Positions 17,183 through 25,534 of a stretch of DNA of 39,307 nucleotides are shown here, piece after piece. The DNA is from Burkholderiales bacterium (GTDB lineage Bacteria; Pseudomonadota; Gammaproteobacteria; Burkholderiales; Burkholderiaceae_C). The stretch spans positions 1-39,307 of the forward strand of contig JAGWLO010000032.1 in assembly GCA_028872015.1 (NCBI GenBank), written 5' to 3'. The notes beneath the pieces are model-generated. The model made no database searches and had not been told where the DNA came from. It worked only from the letters and a program-made list of their open reading frames with translations. Position numbers and translations under genes: made by a program. Position 1 is the first letter of the stretch. Every line of letters begins with the position of its first letter.

Positions 17183-18030
17183 GCGGCATCCGCGGCAGGG
17201 GCGGCTTGCATCAAGAGCGCCTGTCCGCCGGCGCCGCGTACGCCGTCGTCGGGCTGGGCGCGCTGGTCATGCTCGCGCCGTTCTACTTCATGTTCGTGTT
17301 CGCGACCCAGTCGCGCACCCACATCTTCAACCTGCCGCCGCCGCTGTGGTTCGGCGGCGACCTGCTCGCGAACCTGAAGATCCTCACCGGGCGGCTGCCG
17401 TTCTGGCGCAACCTGGGCTGGAGCGTCTACGTCGCACTCGCCTCGACCGCGCTGACGCTGCTGTTCTGCTCGATGGCCGGCTACGCCTTCGCGCTGCTGG
17501 AGTTCCGCTTCAAGAAGGCGCTGTTCACGCTGGTCATGGCGACGATGCTGCTGCCCTCGTTCATGAACATGATCCCGACCTTCATGATCATGGACGCGCT
17601 GGGCTGGATCGACCAGGCACGCGCGCTCTACATCCCGGGTGCGGCCAGCGCCTTCGGCATCTTCCTGATGCGCCAGTTCGCCTCCACGGCGGTACCGCGC
17701 GAGCTGATCGAGGCCGCGCGCATGGACGGCTGCGGCGAGTTCGGCATCTACGGGCGCATCGTGCTGCCGCTGCTGCGGCCGGCGCTGGGCACCCTGGGGC
17801 TGGTCACCTTCATCGCCTCGTGGAACAACTTCATCGGGCCGCTGATCGTGATGCGCAGCGCCGACCACTACACCCTGCCGCTGGCGCTGCGCAGCCTGCA
17901 GAGCACGGTCAATACCGAGTGGGGCGCGTTGATGACGGGCTCCGCGATCGCCACCCTTCCGCTCCTCGTCCTGTTCGCGATCTCGTCGCGACAGCTGATC
18001 AACGGCCTCACTGCAGGCGCCGTGAAATGA
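17179..18030 (+). CDS. ABC sugar permease, MalG type
   Basis: A 283-residue partner permease with about six helices. The EAA loop reads ELIEAARMDGCGEFGIYGRIVLP. The C-terminus SRQLINGLTAGAVK is the standard ending of MalG/UgpE-type permeases. It overlaps the previous permease by four bases, and the GH1 gene begins 21 bases downstream. Confidence 0.95.
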   Translation: MSGIRGRGGLHQERLSAGAAYAVVGLGALVMLAPFYFMFVFATQSRTHIFNLPPPLWFGGDLLANLKILTGRLPFWRNLGWSVYVALASTALTLLFCSMAGYAFALLEFRFKKALFTLVMATMLLPSFMNMIPTFMIMDALGWIDQARALYIPGAASAFGIFLMRQFASTAVPRELIEAARMDGCGEFGIYGRIVLPLLRPALGTLGLVTFIASWNNFIGPLIVMRSADHYTLPLALRSLQSTVNTEWGALMTGSAIATLPLLVLFAISSRQLINGLTAGAVK

Positions 18031-18051
18031 CGCGCCGGTCCTGACCTCACC

Positions 18052-19395
18052 ATGCCCCTTGCCGACGACCTACGCCGCCAGTTTCCGTCCGATTTCGTCT
18101 GGGGCGTGGCCACCAGCGCCTTCCAGATCGAGGGCGCCGCCCACGAGGACGGCAAGGGCGAATCGATCTGGGACCGCTTCTGCCGCCAGCCGGGTGCGAT
18201 CGCCGACGCCAGCAACGGTGACGTGGCCTGCGACCACTACCACCGGCTCGACAGCGACCTTGACCTCATCGCCGCGCTCGGTGTCGACGCCTACCGCTTC
18301 TCGGTCTCGTGGCCGCGCGTGCAGCCCCTGGGCCATGGCGCCTGGAACGCCCGAGGCCTGGACTTCTACGAGCGCTTGGTCGACGGCCTGAGCGCGCGCG
18401 GCGTCCGGCCCTATCTCACGCTCAACCACTGGGATCTGCCGCAGGCGCTGCAGGAGACCGGCGGCTGGGCCCATCGCGACACCGTGCACCGCTTCGTCGA
18501 CTACGCCCGCGGCCTGCAGCGCCGGCTGGGCGACCGCGTCGCCGCCATCACGACCCACAACGAACCCTGGGTGATCGCGGTGCTCGGGCACCAGAGCGGC
18601 AGCTTCGCGCCCGGCCTGAAGAGCCGCAAGACGGCGGCCCAGGTCGCGCACCACCTGCTGCTCAGCCACGGCCTGGCGCTGCGGGCGCTGCGCGCCGACG
18701 GCGCCCGGGCAGGCCTGGGCATCGTGCTGAACCTGGCCCACACGGAGCCGGCCACCGACACGCCGGCCGACCGGGCCCAGGCGCGCCTGGACGACGCGCG
18801 CGGCCGCCGCTGGTACACCGACCCGCTGTTCAAGGGCCACTACCCGCAGGAGGTGCTGGACGAGCTGGGCGCGGACGCGCCGGCGGTCGAGCCCGGCGAC
18901 ATGGCGGTCATCGCCACACCCATGGACTACCTGGGCGTCAACTACTACTCGCGTGCCGTCTCCAGCGCCGACGGCAGTTTCGACGCCAAGCGCTCGGGGC
19001 TGGCGCTGACCGAGATGGGCTGGGAGATCTACCCCCGGGGCCTGACCGAGCTGCTGCTGACGCTGCACCGCGAGTACACCCTGCCGCCGGTCTACATCAC
19101 CGAGAGCGGCGGCGCCTTCAAGGACCCGCTCACGGCCGACGGCCGTGTCCATGACGCCGACCGCACCGAGTACCTGCGCACCCACATCGCGGCCGTGGCG
19201 GAGGCGCTGCGCCAGGGCGTGCCGATGGCCGGCTACATGGTCTGGAGCCTGATGGACAACTTCGAGTGGTCCAGCGGCTACGCCAAGCGCTTCGGCATCG
19301 TCCACGTCGACTACGCGACCCAGCAGCGCACGCTGAAGGACAGCGCGCGCTGGTACCGCGAGTTCCTGGCCGCGCGCGCGGCCGCGGCGGCCTGA
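18052..19395 (+). CDS. GH1 beta-glucosidase
   Basis: A 447-residue family 1 glycoside hydrolase that removes glucose from the non-reducing end of beta-glucosides. The fold starts with FPSDFVWGVATSAFQIEGA. The acid/base is Glu171 in THNEPW and the nucleophile is Glu351 in YITESGGAF, where most relatives have ITENG, so Ser replaces Asn next to the nucleophile. The glycone pocket tail SLMDNFEWSSGYAKRFG is intact. It has no signal peptide and therefore acts in the cytosol on sugars delivered by the ABC importer. Length is typical. The next gene (ATPase) starts one base after the stop. Confidence 0.95.
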   Translation: MPLADDLRRQFPSDFVWGVATSAFQIEGAAHEDGKGESIWDRFCRQPGAIADASNGDVACDHYHRLDSDLDLIAALGVDAYRFSVSWPRVQPLGHGAWNARGLDFYERLVDGLSARGVRPYLTLNHWDLPQALQETGGWAHRDTVHRFVDYARGLQRRLGDRVAAITTHNEPWVIAVLGHQSGSFAPGLKSRKTAAQVAHHLLLSHGLALRALRADGARAGLGIVLNLAHTEPATDTPADRAQARLDDARGRRWYTDPLFKGHYPQEVLDELGADAPAVEPGDMAVIATPMDYLGVNYYSRAVSSADGSFDAKRSGLALTEMGWEIYPRGLTELLLTLHREYTLPPVYITESGGAFKDPLTADGRVHDADRTEYLRTHIAAVAEALRQGVPMAGYMVWSLMDNFEWSSGYAKRFGIVHVDYATQQRTLKDSARWYREFLAARAAAAA

Positions 19396-19396
19396 G

Positions 19397-20452
19397 GTGG
19401 GCGCGGTCAGCCTGCGCGGCGTGCACAAGCGCTTCGGCGCGGTGGAGGTCATCCGGGGTGTCGACCTCGAGGTGCGCGACGGCGAATTCCTGGTCTTCGT
19501 CGGCCCGTCGGGCTGCGGCAAGTCGACGCTCCTGCGCATGATCGCCGGGCTCGAGGCGATCACCGAAGGCGAGCTGCTGATCGACGGCCGGCGCGCGAAC
19601 GAAGTGCGGCCGGCCGATCGCGGCGCGGCGATGGTGTTCCAGAGCTACGCGCTGTACCCGCACATGACGGTGGCCGAGAACATGGGCTTCGCGCTGCGCA
19701 TGGCGGGCGTGCCGCGGCCGCAGCGCGAGCAGCAGGTGCAGCGCGCGGCCGAGCTGCTGCGCATCACCGAGCTGCTCGGGCGCTACCCGAAGGCGCTGTC
19801 GGGTGGCCAGCGCCAGCGCGTCGCGATCGGGCGCGCCATCGTGCGCAAGCCCCAGGTGTTCCTGTTCGACGAGCCGCTGTCGAACCTGGACGCCTCGCTG
19901 CGCGTGAGCATGCGCATCGAGCTCTCGCGCCTGCATGCCGAACTCGGCAGCACCATGATCTACGTCACCCACGACCAGGTCGAGGCGATGACGATGGGCA
20001 GCCGCATCGCCGTCTTCAACCAGGGTCGGATCGAGCAGCTGGGCGCCCCGCTGGACCTGTACAACCAGCCCGCCAACAAGTTCGTCGCCGGCTTCCTGGG
20101 CGCGCCGCGCATCAACCTGATCGACAAGCCGGCTGCGGGCGCCGCCGCGGCGCATCGCGCGCTCTGGGACGCGTTGACGGCGAACGCGCCCGAGGGTGCC
20201 GGGTGCGTCGGGCTGCGCGCCGAGCACCTGCGCGTGGCGCCGGCCGGCCAGGGCATCGCGGCCCGCGTCGAGCTGGCGGAGCACCTGGGCGATTCCTCGA
20301 TCCTGTACTTGCGCGTCGACGGCGTCGCCGAGCCGCTGCATGCGCGTGTCGGTGCCGGTCACGCAGAGCTCGCGGCCGGCCGGACGATTGGCCTGGTGCC
20401 TGATGCCGCCTGGGGGGTGGTCTTCGACCGGGACGGGAAATGCCTGCGATGA
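19397..20452 (+). CDS. ABC sugar-importer ATPase, MalK/UgpC/MsmK type
   Basis: A 351-residue ATPase that drives the two permeases. It has Walker A GPSGCGKST (36-44), Q-loop Gln82, signature LSGGQ (134-138) and Walker B VFLFDEP (154-160), followed by an H-loop (YVTHDQVEAM). The C-terminal TOBE-like domain is somewhat short. The start is GTG at 19397, one base after the beta-glucosidase stop. No ATG gives a complete N-terminus. Its TGA overlaps the GH16 start in an ATGA. A dedicated ATPase inside the operon means the importer is complete, unlike many sugar importers that share one. Confidence 0.95.
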   Translation: MGAVSLRGVHKRFGAVEVIRGVDLEVRDGEFLVFVGPSGCGKSTLLRMIAGLEAITEGELLIDGRRANEVRPADRGAAMVFQSYALYPHMTVAENMGFALRMAGVPRPQREQQVQRAAELLRITELLGRYPKALSGGQRQRVAIGRAIVRKPQVFLFDEPLSNLDASLRVSMRIELSRLHAELGSTMIYVTHDQVEAMTMGSRIAVFNQGRIEQLGAPLDLYNQPANKFVAGFLGAPRINLIDKPAAGAAAAHRALWDALTANAPEGAGCVGLRAEHLRVAPAGQGIAARVELAEHLGDSSILYLRVDGVAEPLHARVGAGHAELAAGRTIGLVPDAAWGVVFDRDGKCLR

Positions 20453-21306
20453 GGCGATTTCGCTGCACCCAGGTCAGTGCCGGCAGCGGGCGGCTGGCGA
20501 TGCTCGCGCTCGCCGGCGCACTCGCCCTGGCCGGGCCGGCCCGGGCGGCGCGCGCCGAGCCGGTCGACGTGCCGCCGGGCTATCGGCTCGTGTGGAGCGA
20601 CGAGTTCGATGTCGACGGACCGCCAGATCCTGCCAAATGGGGGTTCGACACGTCGATGAACAAGACCGGCTGGCACAACCACGAGTTGCAGTACTACGCC
20701 GGCCCGCAGTCCGAGAACGCCGTCGTGCGCGACGGCCGGCTGCGCATCACGGCGCGCAGGCAGACGGTGTCCGCGGCGTCGGACTGGGGTGGCCAGCACT
20801 ACACCTCGGCGCGTCTGCTGACGCGCGGCAAGGCCGCGTGGACCTACGGCTACTTCGAGGTGCGCGCCAAGATGCCCTGCGGGCGGGGCACCTGGCCCGC
20901 GATCTGGACGCTGGGCAACGGCCGGCGCTGGCCCGACGAGGGCGAGCTCGACATCGTGGAGCACCTGGGTCGCGCGCCGGACCGCGTCGCGAGCGCCGTG
21001 CACACGGCCGCGGGCTCGGCGGGCCGCAGCGTCTATGGAGCACAGCGCCTGCCCGATGCCTGTACCCGCTTCCACCGCTACGAGATGCTGTGGACGCCCG
21101 ACGGTGTCAGTTTCGGTGTCGACGGCTTCGTCCACCTGCACTACCCGCGCCTGGCGGCGGCGCCGGGCGCCTGGCCCTTCGATGCGCCCCAGTTCCTGCT
21201 GCTGAACCTGGCGATTGGCGGCGATCTCGGCGGCGCGGTCGACGATGCGATCTTCCCGGTCGTGTTCGAAATCGACCACGTTCGCGTCTACCAGCGCTCC
21301 GAATAG
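20449..21306 (+). CDS. Exported GH16 endo-beta-glucanase, laminarinase-like
   Basis: A 285-residue family 16 glycoside hydrolase that cuts internal bonds in beta-1,3- or mixed-linkage glucans. A signal peptide (about 1-34, ending ARA) sends it across the inner membrane. The catalytic motif GELDIVEH keeps both glutamates and the Asp in the E-x-D-x-x-E spacing typical of laminarinases rather than lichenases. Other landmarks are LVWSDEFD near the start of the mature protein and YGYFEVRAKMPCGRGTWPAIW. The ATG at 20449 overlaps the ATPase stop (ATGA). An in-frame ATG at 20440 is a less likely alternative. It closes the locus and would supply fragments to the TonB receptor. Confidence 0.92.
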   Translation: MRRFRCTQVSAGSGRLAMLALAGALALAGPARAARAEPVDVPPGYRLVWSDEFDVDGPPDPAKWGFDTSMNKTGWHNHELQYYAGPQSENAVVRDGRLRITARRQTVSAASDWGGQHYTSARLLTRGKAAWTYGYFEVRAKMPCGRGTWPAIWTLGNGRRWPDEGELDIVEHLGRAPDRVASAVHTAAGSAGRSVYGAQRLPDACTRFHRYEMLWTPDGVSFGVDGFVHLHYPRLAAAPGAWPFDAPQFLLLNLAIGGDLGGAVDDAIFPVVFEIDHVRVYQRSE

Positions 21307-21387
21307 TGCAGCGCCCGCCTCGTGGCCGCCGACGGCGGTCGGCCCGGCAGGTGGCGCCGCGAGGGCCGAGGGCGCCGAAGTCGATCC

Positions 21388-21418
21388 GGGCTGCCGTCCC
21401 CGGGGGTATCGGCAGCCC
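21388..21418. terminator. Hairpin between convergent genes, possible terminator
   Basis: GGGCTGCCG (21388-21396) and CGGCAGCCC (21410-21418) form a perfect 9-bp stem around a GC-rich loop, in the 195-base gap between the convergent GH16 and PhoX genes. No T-run follows on either strand, so termination is a guess based on position. The rest of the gap shows nothing recognisable. Confidence 0.35.
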
Positions 21419-21501
21419 TCGATGGGCTAGGCGCGTCGAGGAACGGTGACCGCGCGCTGTGGCACGAGGCTGCCGGCCGGCTTGCCGACGCCGCTTGCGG
21501 G

Positions 21502-23496
21502 TCAGCCGCGCTCGCGGTCCGGCCGGCCCCGTTCGCCGCCGCCGTGTTCGCCGTCCTCGTCGTCGTCCACCCGCGCCTGGATCGTGACGTAGCCCACCGC
21601 CGCGCTGCGGCGGTCGTCGTAGGCGGCGCGCACCAGCGGGTCGAGCGTGGGCCGCACGATGTCGTGCAACGGTGACTCCCAGTCGCCCGGGTGCTGGAAG
21701 TTGCTCATGATGTAGCTGTAGCCGTTCACCTCGTCCACCGCGTGCAGCCCGGTGGATTCGGCCCCGGCCGGCGTGGACAGGATGCGCGACAGCTGCTGGG
21801 TGTCGACGTTGTAGGCCCACAGGAAATTGTTGACGTGGGCGCCGCTGTCCTCGCCGATGAACAGCGTGCGCATGCGCTCGGAGAACTTCAGGTTGTCGGG
21901 GTTGGCGATCTTGCCGGCGTGGGCGCGGTTGCCCAGGGCATCGGGCACGACCAGGTCCTCGCCCACCAGCGCGGCGGGCGCGGCCATGTCCACCGGCACC
22001 CAGTCGCTGCGGATCGGCTGCCCCTGCAGCGTGGTCTGGCCGCCGCGCAGGTTCATCGCATACACCGCACCGGCCACCGGGCCCTGCACCTGGATCGCGG
22101 TGCTGCCGTCGGTCATCGACTTGTAGATGTAGCTCATCGCCACGTAGGCCACCTTGTCGCGTGCGTTCAGCGTCGTGCCCTCCCACTTGGTGAAGCCCAG
22201 CGTGCCGCCCACCAGCGCGGCGTAGCGATGCGTCTCCAGGAAGGCCGCGGCCCGCTCCATGCCGGGCTTGATGCGCACCCATTGCGTGCTGCCGCTGTAG
22301 GGGATGCGGGTGTAGCTCGCGTCCTGCGGATCGGTGCGCGCGACGTCCAGGATGTCGGCCGCCTTCAGCGTCGAGGCCATCGCCTCGATCTCGTCGCTGC
22401 TGGCGTGGCCGAGTTCGATCCAGCGCAGCCGGCCGGCACCCGGGCCCTGGCCCGAGGTCTGCGTCCACTGCGCCACGTACAGCGTGCCGCTGGACAGGTC
22501 CGCCGGCCGGTCGGCCACGAACAGGAAGGCACCGCCGTTGGTGGCGTCGTCGCCCATCAGCACCGTGCGCTGATCGGGGCAGACCTGCACCAGCTCGTGC
22601 GACAGGCGGCCCAGGCAGTAGTGCTTGCGCACGCTGCCGCTGCCGTCGGGATGCACCGTGACCTCGGGCAGGTGGCCGTAGTGGTAGGGGTTGGCGGCGT
22701 CGGGGTCGCCGAACAGGTTGCGGCTGAAGGCCCGGAACTGGGCGTTGCCGGCGATGGTGGTCGCGTCGGGCTCGTATTCCTCGCTCGACAGGTGGGTGTT
22801 CCAGGGCGAGAGGCTGGCGCCGCAGGTGATCCACAGCCCGCGCGCGGCCCGCGTGTCCACCGCCCGGTAGCCGGCGAGCGTCAGGCGCCCGGTGCGCCGG
22901 TCCTGGTCCAGCGCCAGCACCGCGATCGACGACGGCAGCCGTCCGTACATCGATGCCCCGCCCCGGTTGCGCGTGACGTACTCGAACTGCACCACGGCGA
23001 ACACGCGGTGGCAGTGCGGCTGCGGCGAGCGGGCCCCCGGCAGCGTCAGCAGCGACATGCCGTCCGGGCAGTCGCTGAAGTAGGGGCGCTGCTGGGGGTC
23101 GCTCGGGTCGACGATGGGCCGGCCCTCGATGTCCAGGCAGGCGCCCGCCAGCACCGTGCCGCCGCGGCCGTCGCTGACCGCCTGGCCGGTGAGGAAGAAG
23201 GCCTCGTAGCCCAGGCGCCAGGTCTGCGGCCGTCCGCGGCCCACCTGGCGCGTGAGCGTCGACGCGACATGGGTGCGTGCCATCTCGGCCGGCCGCGTGA
23301 GGTCGGGTGCCGGCATGCTGCCGAAGGTGTAGCGCACGGCCGCGCCCGGCTCGTCCGCGGCCTGCGGGCCCAGGCCGTGGGCACCGGCCGCCAGCGGCGC
23401 GCCCAGCGGCAGCAGTGGCAACAGCGGGGCGCCCGCCACCAGGCGCAGCGCGCGACGGCGCGAGCAGGGGGCCGGGACGGGGAGGGAGGTGGCCAT
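21502..23496 (-). CDS. phoX: PhoX-family alkaline phosphatase (DUF839), Tat-exported
   Basis: A 664-residue periplasmic phosphatase-type protein of the PhoX/DUF839 family, whose characterised members need calcium and iron and release phosphate from organic phosphates. The N-terminus has a Tat signal (SRRRALRLV followed by a hydrophobic run). Family landmarks include WITCGASLSPWNTHLSSEEYEPD, a variant of the PhoX cysteine-containing metal-site segment, and MRTLFIGEDSGAHVNNFLWAYN. The start at 23496 is chosen because AGGAGA lies four bases before it. An in-frame ATG at 23580 would add 28 residues lacking signal-peptide character. A Pho-box-like repeat precedes it. The C-terminus is an acidic/Gly-Arg-rich tail. 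Variation in the metal site leaves exact activity open. Confidence 0.87.
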   Translation of the reverse strand: MATSLPVPAPCSRRRALRLVAGAPLLPLLPLGAPLAAGAHGLGPQAADEPGAAVRYTFGSMPAPDLTRPAEMARTHVASTLTRQVGRGRPQTWRLGYEAFFLTGQAVSDGRGGTVLAGACLDIEGRPIVDPSDPQQRPYFSDCPDGMSLLTLPGARSPQPHCHRVFAVVQFEYVTRNRGGASMYGRLPSSIAVLALDQDRRTGRLTLAGYRAVDTRAARGLWITCGASLSPWNTHLSSEEYEPDATTIAGNAQFRAFSRNLFGDPDAANPYHYGHLPEVTVHPDGSGSVRKHYCLGRLSHELVQVCPDQRTVLMGDDATNGGAFLFVADRPADLSSGTLYVAQWTQTSGQGPGAGRLRWIELGHASSDEIEAMASTLKAADILDVARTDPQDASYTRIPYSGSTQWVRIKPGMERAAAFLETHRYAALVGGTLGFTKWEGTTLNARDKVAYVAMSYIYKSMTDGSTAIQVQGPVAGAVYAMNLRGGQTTLQGQPIRSDWVPVDMAAPAALVGEDLVVPDALGNRAHAGKIANPDNLKFSERMRTLFIGEDSGAHVNNFLWAYNVDTQQLSRILSTPAGAESTGLHAVDEVNGYSYIMSNFQHPGDWESPLHDIVRPTLDPLVRAAYDDRRSAAVGYVTIQARVDDDEDGEHGGGERGRPDRERG

Positions 23497-23550
23497 GCGG
23501 TCTCCTGACGGACGATTGAAGTGAAGTTCGGTGAACCTTAATGACGCAAC

Positions 23551-23568
23551 GTGACATTGGTTTGACGG
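23551..23568 (-). promoter_or_regulatory. Pho-box-like direct repeat upstream of phoX
   Basis: On the minus strand this reads CCGTCAAACCAATGTCAC: two heptamers (CCGTCAA, ATGTCAC) separated by four bases, matching the PhoB consensus halves CTGTCAT and CTGTCAC at 5 and 6 of 7 positions. A further GCGTCAT follows at 23541-23547, continuing the roughly 11-base period. It is about 55 bases upstream of the phoX ATG, a fitting place for PhoB activation. Confidence 0.65.
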
Positions 23569-23638
23569 CCCCATCGGCACATCGCTTAGCCTTCAGGGCT
23601 TGCACCCCGCCCCGGGTGATGCCGGTCGAGCCCCGCCG

Positions 23639-24898
23639 ATGTCCAGCCGTCCACCGCCGCCCGCTGCCGGGGCCGCCCCTGCCGCATCCGCCGCGCCGGC
23701 CGGCGCGCGCGCCACCGTGCTGGTGCTGGGCAGCGCCCAGACCCTGGCCTGGGCCTCGTCGTACTACCTGCCGGCGATCCTGGCGCGTCCCATCGCGCGC
23801 GACATCGGCTTTGCGCCGCCCACGCTGTTCGCGCTGTTCTCGGGCGCGCTGCTGGTGTCGGCCGTGGTGGGCCCGCCGGCCGGGCGGCTGATCGACCGCC
23901 ACGGCGGCCGGCCGGTGCTGATGGGCTCGAACCTGCTGTTCGCCGCCGGGCTGGGGCTGATGGCGCTGGCGACCTCGCTGGCCGGGCTCGTCGTCGCCTG
24001 GGCCCTGATGGGCGTGGCCATGGGCGCGGGCCTGTACGACGCGGCCTTCGCCGCCCTGGTGCGCCTGTACGGCCGCGAATCGCGCCAGGCCATCACCGGC
24101 ATCACCCTCATCGCCGGCTTCGCCAGCACCGTGGGCTGGCCGCTGACCACGCTGTTCCTCGAGCACCTGGGCTGGCGCGGGGCCTGCGGGGCCTGGGCCG
24201 GCCTGCACCTGCTGCTGGCGCTGCCGCTGAACGCGCGGCTGCCGCGCCACCGCGCCGCCGGCATCGCCGTCGTGGTGGAGACAGGCGCTGCCGGGCCCGC
24301 CCGCCGGCCGGCCGCGGCCGATCCGCCGCCCCCGCCGTCGGCCACCGGCCCGCTGCTGGCGCTGCTGTTCACGATGCTGGGCTTCGTCAGTACCGCGATG
24401 GCCGCCCACCTGCCCGGGCTGCTGCGAGCCGGCGGCGCGTCGGTGTCGGCGGCGCTGCTGGCCGGGGCGCTGATCGGGCCGGCGCAGGTGGCCGCGCGGC
24501 TGCTCGAGTTCGGCTTCCTGCGCCGCCTGTCGCCGCTGGTCTCGGCCCGGGTGGCCGCGCTCACGCACCCGCTGGCCGCGGTGGTGCTGCTGCTGCTGGG
24601 CGGGCCCGGGGCGCTGCCGTTCGCGCTGCTGCATGGCGCCGGCAACGGCCTGCTCACCATCGTGCGCGGCACGCTGCCGCTGGCCCTGTTCGGCGCCGCC
24701 GGCTACGGCACGCGCCAGGGCTGGCTGGGCCTGCCGGCGCGGCTGGTGGGCAGCCTGGCGCCCTGGCTGTTCGGGCTGGCCCTGGCGCACTGGGGCGTGC
24801 GCGCGGTGTGGCTGTCGGCCGCGATGTGCGGGGTGGCCTTCGCCTGCCTGCTGCCGCTGCAGGCGCCGCGCCCGGCCGCGGACGCGGCCGCCGCATGA
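23639..24898 (+). CDS. MFS transporter
   Basis: A 419-residue inner-membrane protein with about 12 helices. The loop after helix 2 carries the MFS motif A-like GRLIDRHGGRPVLM. An Ala/Pro-rich cytoplasmic N-terminus precedes the first helix (TVLVLGSAQTLAWASSYYLPAIL). A long loop of about 30 residues rich in Pro and Ala separates the two halves. The substrate is not predictable. The ATG at 23639 is preferred to a TTG at 23600. It is divergent from phoX with a 142-base gap containing the Pho-box-like site, so phosphate control is possible. Its stop overlaps the next start (ATGA). Confidence 0.88.
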   Translation: MSSRPPPPAAGAAPAASAAPAGARATVLVLGSAQTLAWASSYYLPAILARPIARDIGFAPPTLFALFSGALLVSAVVGPPAGRLIDRHGGRPVLMGSNLLFAAGLGLMALATSLAGLVVAWALMGVAMGAGLYDAAFAALVRLYGRESRQAITGITLIAGFASTVGWPLTTLFLEHLGWRGACGAWAGLHLLLALPLNARLPRHRAAGIAVVVETGAAGPARRPAAADPPPPPSATGPLLALLFTMLGFVSTAMAAHLPGLLRAGGASVSAALLAGALIGPAQVAARLLEFGFLRRLSPLVSARVAALTHPLAAVVLLLLGGPGALPFALLHGAGNGLLTIVRGTLPLALFGAAGYGTRQGWLGLPARLVGSLAPWLFGLALAHWGVRAVWLSAAMCGVAFACLLPLQAPRPAADAAAA

Positions 24899-25467
24899 CG
24901 ACGCTGGACCACCTGATCGCCACCCACGGCTACTGGGTGCTGGCGCTGGGCTGCCTGCTCGAAGGCGAGACGATGCTGCTGCTGGCGGGATTCGCGGTGC
25001 ACCGCGGGCTGCTCGAGCCCTGGCCGGTGTTGGCCATCGCCGCCGGGGCCGGCTTTGCGGGCGACGAGGGCTTCTTCTGGCTCGGCCGCCGCCACGGGCC
25101 GGCGGTGCTGGCGCGCTGGCCCGCCGTGGCGGCGCAGGTGGAGCGCGTGGAGCGGCTGCTGCTGCGCTGGCATGCGTGGGTGATCGTGCTGGTGCGCTTC
25201 GCCTACGGCCTGCGCGCGGCCGGGCCGGTGATCATCGGCATGACGCCGCTGTCGGCGCTGCGCTTCGCCTGCTTCAATGCCTTGGGCGCGGTGCTGTGGG
25301 CCGGGCTGGTGGGCGCCGCCGGCTGGTGGTTCGGCAAGGCGGCGCAGGCCCTCATCGGCGACATCCACAACATCGAAGGCTGGCTGCTGCTGGCGATGCT
25401 GGGGGTGCTGGCCGGGGGCTGGGTGCTGCGTCGCCTGAAGCGGCACCTGCAGCCACGCCAGCGCTGA
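24895..25467 (+). CDS. DedA-family membrane protein
   Basis: A 190-residue inner-membrane protein of the DedA/SNARE-associated family, members of which are linked to lipid-carrier flipping and membrane homeostasis. It has the family's acidic and arginine-bearing segments: CLLEGETMLLLAGF near the N-terminus, GDEGFFWLGRR, and VLVRFAYGLRAAGPVIIGM. Several hydrophobic helices follow. It overlaps the MFS gene by four bases and is probably co-translated. Length is slightly below the usual 200-220. Confidence 0.92.
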   Translation: MTTLDHLIATHGYWVLALGCLLEGETMLLLAGFAVHRGLLEPWPVLAIAAGAGFAGDEGFFWLGRRHGPAVLARWPAVAAQVERVERLLLRWHAWVIVLVRFAYGLRAAGPVIIGMTPLSALRFACFNALGAVLWAGLVGAAGWWFGKAAQALIGDIHNIEGWLLLAMLGVLAGGWVLRRLKRHLQPRQR

Positions 25468-25482
25468 AACAGCACCGCCGCC

Positions 25483-25499
25483 GGCCGCCTTATGCGGCC
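25483..25499. terminator. Small hairpin after the DedA gene
   Basis: GGCCGC and GCGGCC flank the loop CTTAT, 16 bases after the DedA stop, followed by TT only. It could help end the MFS-DedA transcript, but the short stem and missing T-run make this weak. Confidence 0.3.
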
Positions 25500-25534
25500 T
25501 TGGCGCGGCGCCCGCGCGCCCACACTCGCAGCCC

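Noticed and set aside
23600..23638. TTG start for the MFS gene at 23600.
   Set aside because: The ATG at 23639 yields a complete transporter, and the extra 13 residues have no family support.
21107..24790. A 1,200-codon minus-strand open frame across phoX and the MFS gene.
   Set aside because: Low-complexity Arg/Gly/Gln-rich translation without motifs. phoX in another frame and the MFS gene on the plus strand account for the region.
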